Below, piece by piece: positions 57,711 through 64,000 of a DNA stretch of 64,000 nt. Position numbers and translations under genes: made by a program. How positions within the stretch are numbered: position 1 is the first letter of the stretch; each line of letters begins with the position of its first letter. Source of the DNA: Pelotomaculum_C sp050950345 (GTDB taxonomy: Bacteria; Bacillota; Desulfotomaculia; Desulfotomaculales; Pelotomaculaceae); assembly GCA_050950345.1 (NCBI GenBank), contig JBMNHK010000003.1:124001-188000 (forward strand), given 5' to 3'. The notes beneath the pieces are model-generated. The model ran no database searches and had not been told where the DNA came from. It saw nothing but the letters and a program-made list of their open reading frames with translations.

Positions 57711-60395
57711 TTATACCGGTTGGGAATAAAATCTTTTCATCCAGTGCAAGGTCTTATCTTTCAATTGATGTAAATATTTATAGGTTTTTGCTTCATTAAG
57801 ATCTCTTTTATCTTTAGGTACAGGGTTAAGCCGCCATAAAGCATTTGTACCGTTCCCTTCAATAGTCAAAAGCTTTAGCTCCTCAAAAATATTAAGAGAT
57901 ACCTGCAGAAGCTTGCGGTTGCTTAAGCCACGCCCTGCTTGATTCATGCAATCATATATGAAACTAAAGGTGCAGTTTGCCGCATCATTCTTTTTTTGTT
58001 CACGACGTAATGTTGTGTAAAGGGTGACCAGGAAGCTCCTTTCCGGCGCAAGGTTGTCCAGTGCTGCCATGTTTTCTTGCAAGTCCTTCGCTGTGCATAG
58101 TAAATACAAGTCGCCACCATGGCGGACTGTCTTTATACTATTGATAAAATCATCCTGATCGTAAGGCAGATCATATATAACCCCTTGAGAAAACTGCTGC
58201 CCAAGTCCTGCAGCCACAACAGGCGTTGTCACAAGGACGCTGATAGCCCCATCTTGCAAGGCCTGGATAACTCTGCTCCGCGCTTCCTCAGGCATTGAAC
58301 CATTGCAGAATGCCACCCGGCCTGTCAGCGAGGGGTCGGCTAGCTGCAAAAAATCTGTTAGCTCAATAGTTCTATATCCATATGAAGTAACTACAACAGA
58401 TGGCTCCCCTTTGAGAACAATACTCAATAAAGCTTCAGGTTTATTAGGCAGATCACGGCAATCTTTAGCTTTAATTGACCAACTGATTGTCTTACTGGCC
58501 TGCCCCTGTGTAAACACGCCCTGCAAAACGCTCTGGAGTTTCCGGTGGATAAATTCTGGAACAAACAGTGCTTCCCAATCACCGGTTACTTTGTCCGTCG
58601 GCAGGTGCCTATAGCCGGCAGAAAATGAGCTTTGCGGTTTCATTTCCCCGGGCTCAAAAACCGCAGGCACACCTAATTCCTTAATGTGTATTTGGATTGA
58701 TGTTTTGCCGTTATAAACATTGATACCCGGTACAAAGGCCAGGTCTACCTTATCGGAACCAGCTAACAAACCGGTATAGTCTCCCAGGTTAAAGCCTATA
58801 CCTTCCAGAGTGTTGTCCCGGCACTTAAGCAGCAGCTTTAAATGTGCAGCGTCACGGCCGACGTTGCGGTAATTAACAACAGTGGCCTGGCGGCAGCCCA
58901 ATAGAGGGCCTGGATTAAGGTGACCAAAAGGCTTTAGTAAATCCAGTTCATCAATCAATTTTTCAGATACCTGTTCCAGGTCGATAAGGCTGTCCAGCTC
59001 CAAAGGAGTAGAAGCCCATGCCCCATTGTTGATTTGCCGGGCATAGTCGTTAAGCCTACTTCGAAACTCATCAATCCTGCCTGCCTCAATGGAAAAACCC
59101 GCTGCCGTGGCATGACCGCCGAAATTGAGCAGTGAAGACCGGCAATGTAAAAGCGCCTGATATATGTTAAACCCAGGTATACTACGGGCTGAACCCTTGC
59201 CTTCCTCATTATCTATGGCTATTAAAAGCACCGGCTTGTTATAGAGCGTTACCAGACGGGAGGCTACAATACCAATGACACCAATATGCCAATCAGGTGA
59301 GGCCAACACTATGACCTGATCCCCAGCGGCAGCTTTATTTGTGTCAAGCATTGTTTTTATTTCTTCAAAAATCTCTGTTTCAATTTTTTGTCTTAGTCGG
59401 TTGAGGTTTTCTAGTTGGTTAGCCAGTTGCATAGCTTCAGACATGTTATCAGTTAGCAACAGATTTAAGGCAATACCCGGATCTCCCATCCTCCCCGCTG
59501 CATTCAGCCTTGGCGCAAGCACATAACCAATTTCTCTGGCCCCAAGGAGCTTATGCTTCAACTCTGTTGCTTCAAAGAGCGCCCGCAAGCCGGTATTCTC
59601 TGGCTTGACCAGCATGTTCAGTCCGTTTTTCACGATAATACGGTTCTCGCCCTGTAAAGGCACAATATCAGCTACTGTTCCGATACAGGCAAAGCCCAAT
59701 AATTCTTGCCACCTTTTACTATCATTGACGGATTCCCCAAGCAAGGCCTGGGCCAATTTGAGCGCCACACCAACACCGGCTAATTTCTTAAAAGGGTACC
59801 GGCAATCCTGCCTTTTAGGGTTTATTACGGCATAGGCTTGAGGCAACTCAGCAGGTGGTTCATGGTGGTCAGTAATGATCAAATCAAGTTCATTCTCTTT
59901 GGCCCATTTAGCTTCTGTGATAGAACTTATGCCGCAATCTACTGTTATAAGCAGGGCAACTCCCTCACTGACAGCCTTTTGTAAAGCATCCAGGCGCAAA
60001 CCATAACCCTCTGTTAAACGGTTAGGAATATAAGTTGCCACATTAACGCCCAGATAATGAAATGTGCGAACCAGTAAAGCAGTTGCGGTAATGCCGTCAG
60101 CATCGTAATCCCCGTAAATCATGATCCTCTCTTCGCACCGGATAGCCTCTTTAATTCTTTCTACTGCTTTTGGCAGATCACAGAGAAGTCCCGGGGAGTG
60201 CATGCCGGCAAGTCCACTCTCCAAATAGTCCCGGGCTTGTTCCACTGTATAAATCCCCCGGTTGATCAATAATTGAGCCAACAGTGTCGAGATGCCCAGC
60301 TGGCGCGAAATAATATAGCTCAATGAAGGAGCCGTTGCCTTGACCCGCCAAAGCTTCTGGTTTTCCCTGGTATTATTGTTCATAGTAATTAGCAT
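57711..60395 (-). CDS. recJ: Single-strand-specific exonuclease RecJ with C-terminal extension
   Basis: An 894-residue DHH-family 5'-3' exonuclease of recombination and repair. Motifs: GDYDAD (D96, D98, D100), D153 in TVDCGIS and DHH at 176-178; DHHA1 with GGHATAAG near 425; OB domain to about 560. Residues about 600-894 are a RecJ C-terminal-like extension: VVTSYGYRTIELTDF, FCNGSMPEEARSRVIQALQDG and ISVLVTTPVVAAGLG resemble the second lobe of SF2 helicases. Similar long RecJ proteins occur in Firmicutes. Confidence 0.95.
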   Translation of the reverse strand: MLITMNNNTRENQKLWRVKATAPSLSYIISRQLGISTLLAQLLINRGIYTVEQARDYLESGLAGMHSPGLLCDLPKAVERIKEAIRCEERIMIYGDYDADGITATALLVRTFHYLGVNVATYIPNRLTEGYGLRLDALQKAVSEGVALLITVDCGISSITEAKWAKENELDLIITDHHEPPAELPQAYAVINPKRQDCRYPFKKLAGVGVALKLAQALLGESVNDSKRWQELLGFACIGTVADIVPLQGENRIIVKNGLNMLVKPENTGLRALFEATELKHKLLGAREIGYVLAPRLNAAGRMGDPGIALNLLLTDNMSEAMQLANQLENLNRLRQKIETEIFEEIKTMLDTNKAAAGDQVIVLASPDWHIGVIGIVASRLVTLYNKPVLLIAIDNEEGKGSARSIPGFNIYQALLHCRSSLLNFGGHATAAGFSIEAGRIDEFRSRLNDYARQINNGAWASTPLELDSLIDLEQVSEKLIDELDLLKPFGHLNPGPLLGCRQATVVNYRNVGRDAAHLKLLLKCRDNTLEGIGFNLGDYTGLLAGSDKVDLAFVPGINVYNGKTSIQIHIKELGVPAVFEPGEMKPQSSFSAGYRHLPTDKVTGDWEALFVPEFIHRKLQSVLQGVFTQGQASKTISWSIKAKDCRDLPNKPEALLSIVLKGEPSVVVTSYGYRTIELTDFLQLADPSLTGRVAFCNGSMPEEARSRVIQALQDGAISVLVTTPVVAAGLGQQFSQGVIYDLPYDQDDFINSIKTVRHGGDLYLLCTAKDLQENMAALDNLAPERSFLVTLYTTLRREQKKNDAANCTFSFIYDCMNQAGRGLSNRKLLQVSLNIFEELKLLTIEGNGTNALWRLNPVPKDKRDLNEAKTYKYLHQLKDKTLHWMKRFYSQPV

Positions 60396-60421
60396 TATAA
60401 TCTATGAACCGGCAATTTGGC

Positions 60422-60450
60422 AAAAATAATGCCGATTGTTAACCGGCATT
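60422..60450 (-). terminator. Terminator after the small winged-helix gene
   Basis: AATGCCG and CGGCATT arms with a 9-base loop, then ATTATTTTTG on the minus strand. The stop codon of the gene lies in the loop. Confidence 0.75.
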
Positions 60451-60708
60451 AATAGTATTGATATTCATATAATCATACCCCATACTGGTAATGCTGCATA
60501 TTTTGCTTTTACCTTCGGTTGCCACTTCAATCAGTCCCAGGGCATATAGCTGCATCACTACATGGTCTAGAACAGCCCTTTTTACATTTGAGGTTAAGGA
60601 TAATTCCTCTTTGTTCATGGCACCCTCATTATTCAGGGCCATAAGTACCCGCGCAGCCTCGCTGGGCAAACGTCGCTGAACTCCAGCAAAGTATTCTGTT
60701 AGTGTCAC
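60439..60708 (-). CDS. Small putative winged-helix protein
   Basis: An 89-residue protein. ALNNEGAMNKEELSLTSNVKRAVLDHVVMQLYALGLIEV reads like a helix-turn-helix plus wing of MarR/DprA-type small DNA-binding domains. I do not recognise a family. It precedes recJ with a terminator between and lies divergent from the nuclease gene, so autoregulation or control of that gene is possible only as a guess. Confidence 0.6.
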   Translation of the reverse strand: MTLTEYFAGVQRRLPSEAARVLMALNNEGAMNKEELSLTSNVKRAVLDHVVMQLYALGLIEVATEGKSKICSITSMGYDYMNINTINAG

Positions 60709-60847
60709 TCTTTAACTTCCCCCTTTCTTTTTGATAGTATGGTCATCTATCTAGTTAAAAATAAGTCAGAATGCAAATAAAAATAAAATATTTATAAACA
60801 TCATCCATTGAAGAGCTGATCACAATTAGCACTGATGAAAACAGGAT

Positions 60848-60876
60848 TTGACATTACTCCATACTGCTTTTAGAAT
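60848..60876 (+). promoter_or_regulatory. Promoter of the bifunctional nuclease gene
   Basis: TTGACA, 17 bases, TAGAAT on the plus strand, 45 bases before the GTG start. Confidence 0.75.
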
Positions 60877-60921
60877 ACAGTTATAGAAATGCTTTAGCTG
60901 CATTTAAGAAGGTGATAAGTA

Positions 60922-61404
60922 GTGATCCCAGTAAAAGTTAGAGAAATAGCTTATGATATAATGATGAATCCGGTTGTTCTGTTGATTGATGAACATGAAA
61001 ATAAGGCATTGCCTATCTGGATCGGACCTTTTGAGGCTCATGCCCTGGCATTAGCTTTGCAAGGCTTTAATCTTGACCACCCACAGACTATAGATCTATT
61101 CAAAGACGTTTTAGATCGCCTTGACACAAAATTGAGCATGGTAGTGATCAATGATGTTAAAGACAGCACCTACTATGCCCAGTTGCACATGTGGCATCAT
61201 GGGCAGGAGCTCGTTATAGATGCCCGTCCCAGTGATGCAATTACTCTGGCTATCCGCACTGAAGCACCAATTTATCTGACTGAAAAAGTGGCACAAGACT
61301 TTCTGGCGATTCATGATCTGTTAAGTGATGAACAGCTGGATGATGTTGTTGAAGCTCTACAGGATGATAATACCTTAAGCGATTTTAAGAAAACTTTACA
61401 TTAA
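60922..61404 (+). CDS. Bifunctional nuclease family protein (DUF151)
   Basis: A 160-residue protein of the BFN/DUF151 family: VVLLIDEHENKALPIWIGPFEAHALALAL, then YYAQLHMWHHGQELVIDARPSDAITLAIRT. Plant and Thermotoga relatives show weak DNase/RNase activity; the bacterial role is unclear. The GTG start is preceded by AAGGTGA. It is a single-gene unit on the plus strand. Confidence 0.9.
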   Translation: MIPVKVREIAYDIMMNPVVLLIDEHENKALPIWIGPFEAHALALALQGFNLDHPQTIDLFKDVLDRLDTKLSMVVINDVKDSTYYAQLHMWHHGQELVIDARPSDAITLAIRTEAPIYLTEKVAQDFLAIHDLLSDEQLDDVVEALQDDNTLSDFKKTLH

Positions 61405-61430
61405 AAAAACCGACATCAGTCGGCTTTATT
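61403..61430. terminator. Bidirectional terminator between the nuclease and UspA genes
   Basis: CCGAC-ATCA-GTCGG hairpin with A-run before and CTTTATTATTT after, located between the two convergent genes and overlapping the UspA stop. Confidence 0.8.
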
Positions 61431-61869
61431 ATTTAACTATAGTCACAGGTACGGTAGCTAAATGAATAACTTTTGAACTAACACTGCCCAGCATGATGCC
61501 TTTGAGGCTGCCCATTCCCCTGCTGCCGATTACTATTTGACTATAACCGCCTTTCTCTGCAGACTCCACAATCTCCTTGGCAGGATGGCCAAATTTAATT
61601 ACTCCTTCAGCAGAAACCTGATGGTTTTTAAAAACAGCGATGGTTTTATCCAGGGCTTCCTGTGATTTTTCTTTAAAAAACTCTTCCACTTCCGCAATAA
61701 TTATAGGAGGGCGAAGGGGAGAGTAGTGCTTCATTTTTTCTAATACTTCATTCACAACCAGTACAGTAACCTCTATTTCGGTAGTCAGCGCCATCAATCC
61801 CAGCACATGTTCGGCAGCCCGCAAAGCATTGTCTGAGCCATCCGAGGCCAGCAGTATTTTGTAGGACAT
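61429..61869 (-). CDS. Universal stress protein UspA family
   Basis: A 146-residue nucleotide-binding protein. KILLASDGSDNALRAAEH starts the fold; the ATP motif GSRGMGSLKGIMLGSVSSKVI (G-2x-G-9x-GS type) is at the C-terminus, so it probably binds ATP. ATG at 61869 has GGGGGTG upstream; 15 further codons reported in frame run across this site. A terminator follows its stop. Confidence 0.92.
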   Translation of the reverse strand: MSYKILLASDGSDNALRAAEHVLGLMALTTEIEVTVLVVNEVLEKMKHYSPLRPPIIIAEVEEFFKEKSQEALDKTIAVFKNHQVSAEGVIKFGHPAKEIVESAEKGGYSQIVIGSRGMGSLKGIMLGSVSSKVIHLATVPVTIVK

Positions 61870-61973
61870 CTTATCACACCCCCTACAATGAAATTTAATC
61901 AAATTATCCAACAATTGTGATCAGGTGTCAACTGCTGGTTGTTATGAAAAAGCTAGTCCTGTTCAATGCCGCA

Positions 61974-62660
61974 TCAATTTTCCTTCGGTTCTCTTTCATC
62001 GTCTGCACCATTGAAATCCCGGTAAATAACGCCATCCTCACCTACTTCATAAGGAATATTGTCAACTTCATCAACGGCTCCCATGTCTTCTACAATATCG
62101 AAATCAGAGTAACCATAATAAGAGCCGCCTCTCGACCACTCGTCCGTTGTTTCGCTATACCTGGCTACTTCCTGCCAGGCATCTTCACCGTCATAGGCAA
62201 CATTTTCATTTTCTGCATCATCGGTAAAGCTTCTGGCAAAGGGTATGTTCAAAACATCCTCCTCTACCGGACGTTGGTCATGGATGTGCAGTTGATCTTC
62301 ACCGGCTTCTTTACAGTCATAGCATACCGCAGTGGATGGCTTAGCTTCAAGCCTTTCTAACGCTATCTCCTCACCGCAGACGTCACAGACACCATAATTC
62401 CCATTTTCAATCCTATCCAGGGCATTGTCTACAGCAACCAGGTCAACCATGGCCCTTTCCCGCAGGGCAAAATCCTTGCTGCGTTCAAACATCTCTGTGC
62501 CTATATCGGCCGGGTGGTTGTCATAGGTGGATAATTCACTTAATGAATCATCCATGGCCGTGTTAAGTCCTTGTTCATCAATAAATTTAATTTGTGCCAG
62601 CAATTTTTTTTTCTCTTCCGATAAACGTTCCTTAAGTTCAGCAAGCTTTGCTTTGTCCAT
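61974..62660 (-). CDS. TraR/DksA C4-type zinc-finger protein (YteA-like)
   Basis: A 228-residue protein with a helical N-terminus (1-85) and a DksA-type zinc finger, C92/C95/C113/C116 in YGVCDVCGEEIALERLEA. This is the YteA class of sporulating Firmicutes; the acidic C-terminal half (YSETTDEWSRGGSYYGYSDFDIVED) is typical for it. Role unknown. It lies downstream of the DUF5665 gene and may be in the same unit. Confidence 0.9.
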   Translation of the reverse strand: MDKAKLAELKERLSEEKKKLLAQIKFIDEQGLNTAMDDSLSELSTYDNHPADIGTEMFERSKDFALRERAMVDLVAVDNALDRIENGNYGVCDVCGEEIALERLEAKPSTAVCYDCKEAGEDQLHIHDQRPVEEDVLNIPFARSFTDDAENENVAYDGEDAWQEVARYSETTDEWSRGGSYYGYSDFDIVEDMGAVDEVDNIPYEVGEDGVIYRDFNGADDEREPKEN

Positions 62661-62677
62661 ATAAACCCTCCTATGTT

Positions 62678-62974
62678 CTACCCACCTATTTGTAATTGCA
62701 CCATTTGAACTATTTCAGCAATAATCCCGCCAATCCACGGCAAGTTCAACAAAACTAACCTTTTTAAAACAATTAACAAAAGCGCACCCAAAACAGAAAA
62801 GCCGACTGCTACACCAAGTCCTCTCGCCAAACCGGCAATAAAATTGACATACAGAAGACGCCAGGGATTATCAAGGAGCTTAACATATTCCGCCAGCTTC
62901 ATTTTTTCCATATTTTCAGCCAGCAAAGCGATCCTCCTGGATAGGGTATTTAACTGGCGGTTCCCTTCTTCCAT
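62678..62974 (-). CDS. DUF5665 small membrane protein
   Basis: A 98-residue protein. LAEYVKLLDNPWRLLYVNFIAGLARGLG and a transmembrane helix at about 52-75 fit DUF5665. Function unknown. It starts downstream of the secF terminator and is followed by the YteA-like gene 17 bases later. Confidence 0.85.
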   Translation of the reverse strand: MEEGNRQLNTLSRRIALLAENMEKMKLAEYVKLLDNPWRLLYVNFIAGLARGLGVAVGFSVLGALLLIVLKRLVLLNLPWIGGIIAEIVQMVQLQIGG

Positions 62975-63038
62975 GACGATATCACCCCGTTAGCTCAAAA
63001 AGCCTCACTGCCATTAATCTGTCCTGAAAACAAGCAAA

Positions 63039-63076
63039 AAAAAACGTTAAGGCCTGTGTAACCACAGACCTTAACG
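63039..63076 (-). terminator. Terminator after secF
   Basis: CGTTAAGG-C-CTGTG-TAAC-CACAG-A-CCTTAACG with one internal mismatch, then eight or more T on the minus strand, 18 bases after the secF stop. Confidence 0.92.
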
Positions 63077-63094
63077 CCAATAATTATTTGTTTT

Positions 63095-63994
63095 TTATGC
63101 CCGTGCCGGCTTCTGCTTGCCGTGAAGCTCTGTTTTCTTCAAATCATACCAAAGAGGGCTGGCTACGCAAATGGAAGAATATACTCCACAGGTGATCCCA
63201 ATCAGTAAGGCCAGCACCATTGCGTATAACGTCGAGCCGCCCAGGAGCAAGAGAGCGACAAGAACCATTTCAATTGTTATCAAAATGTTAATGGACCTGG
63301 CCATAGTCTGCCAGAGACTGGAGTTGATAACATCTTCCAGGACTTCGCCTTTTTTCTTATTGAGCAGATTCTCACGGATACGGTCAAATATAACAATAGT
63401 ATCGTTAATGGAATAACCAATAACTGTCAGTATAGCTGCAACAAAAGCACTGTCAATCTCAACCTGCAATAGGGAGAACACGCCCAAAACCACAAAAACA
63501 TTATGCAAAAGGCCGAGTACAGCCGCAATGCCCTGTTTGAACTCAAAACGCCAGGAGATATAAATGATCATCAGGACAGAGGCAATCAATAAAGCATATA
63601 TTGCATTGGCAATTAATTCTTTACCGATTACCGGCCCCACACGTTCAGTTCTCAAAACTGTTAACCCGCCCAGTTGACTGTCAAGGGCAGCTACAACAGC
63701 GGCATTCTCTTCTTCCGTCAATTCTTTAGTCTTGATAATAAAATCGGTTTCACCGCTCCTCTGGATGGTGGCATCAGCCAGTTCAAAACTATGCAGAACA
63801 TCCCGGACTTGCTCAACCGAAGTTGATTGGCTAAATCTAACATCCAGGAGACTTCCGCCGGTGAAATCAATTCCCAGGTTAAGCCCTTTGGTGAATAAAG
63901 AGATCATCCCGGCCAGAAGGATAACAATTGAGATGCTATACCATATTTTCCTCAGTTTAATAAAATGAAAAGGCTTTCTATCTCTTAACATCAT
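63095..63994 (-). CDS. secF: Protein-export membrane protein SecF
   Basis: A 299-residue accessory subunit of the Sec translocon, with six transmembrane helices. GIDFTGGSLLDVRF near residue 34-47 is the family motif; VIGYSINDTIVIFDRIRENL near 190-210 is the conserved loop. It is a separate SecF, so secD should lie just to the right of the window (not seen). The ATG lies six bases from the edge, so the ribosome binding site is out of view. Confidence 0.95.
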   Translation of the reverse strand: MMLRDRKPFHFIKLRKIWYSISIVILLAGMISLFTKGLNLGIDFTGGSLLDVRFSQSTSVEQVRDVLHSFELADATIQRSGETDFIIKTKELTEEENAAVVAALDSQLGGLTVLRTERVGPVIGKELIANAIYALLIASVLMIIYISWRFEFKQGIAAVLGLLHNVFVVLGVFSLLQVEIDSAFVAAILTVIGYSINDTIVIFDRIRENLLNKKKGEVLEDVINSSLWQTMARSINILITIEMVLVALLLLGGSTLYAMVLALLIGITCGVYSSICVASPLWYDLKKTELHGKQKPARA

Positions 63995-64000
63995 ATTTTA

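Noticed and set aside
1..64000. Defence system, prophage, insertion sequence or biosynthetic gene cluster
   Set aside because: All sizeable frames are assigned to housekeeping, sporulation, pilus, wall or glycan functions; no transposase, integrase, nuclease-defence or peptide-synthesis genes were seen.

Overview
This 64-kb window is a chromosomal stretch from an anaerobic, endospore-forming Firmicute of the Peptococcaceae / Desulfotomaculum-Pelotomaculum type. The evidence is sporulation genes (spoIIIAA/AB, sigK, a YabG-like fragment, a YteA/DksA-like gene), a Gram-positive type IV pilus cluster, Firmicute markers (ireB-ruvX-DUF1292, DUF896, DUF5665, YqeG) and a 6S RNA next to aspS. Almost every gene is on the minus strand; only sigK, a GNAT gene, the DUF896 gene, the bifunctional nuclease gene and perhaps one tiny ORF are on plus. 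I see no tRNA, rRNA, CRISPR array, transposase or prophage.

Layout. 1-4.1 kb: end of the spoIIIA operon, a CD1247-type protein, efp, an M24 peptidase and aroQ. 4.2-8.1 kb: PmbA and TldD protease partners flanking a tiny YabG-like protein, then a secreted stalk-domain protein. 8.2-18.5 kb: type IV pilus genes, in transcription order pilD, pilB, [riboswitch], pilC, pilA, four minor pilins, pilM, pilN, pilO. 18.5-22.7 kb: shikimate genes aroE-aroC-aroK-aroB with YqeG. 23.0 kb: uninterrupted sigK. 23.8-32 kb: a surface-glycan locus. 32.2-37.8 kb: cell-wall genes (class B PBP, MltG, VanW) around a U32 peptidase. 37.8-43.2 kb: DUF1292, ruvX, aldo/keto reductase, ireB, a GNAT gene and alaS. 43.5-49.8 kb: an AI-2E-type permease, two small proteins, mnmA, iscU, iscS, rarA, trxA. 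50.1-53.8 kb: 6S RNA, aspS, hisS. 53.8-64 kb: DUF896, MBL hydrolase, dtd, relA, recJ, a small putative winged-helix protein, bifunctional nuclease, UspA, YteA-like, DUF5665 and secF.

The most interesting material is in RNA leaders and operators. A GEMM-I riboswitch sits between pilB and pilC, with its own promoter and terminator. By my alignment it has A at the position equivalent to Vc2 G20, which suggests cyclic AMP-GMP rather than c-di-GMP as ligand. The hisS leader holds a T-box-style antiterminator/terminator pair but no room for Stem I, and its tRNA-end-binding bulge is altered. The alaS leader has a terminator-based attenuator without a T-box. A near-perfect palindrome lies at the iscS start site. 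The 6S RNA is followed by a 16-bp hairpin whose arm is repeated at the RNA's 5' end. In the glycan locus, a Wzz protein with a decayed kinase domain abuts a WbpM-type dehydratase that lacks its membrane half.
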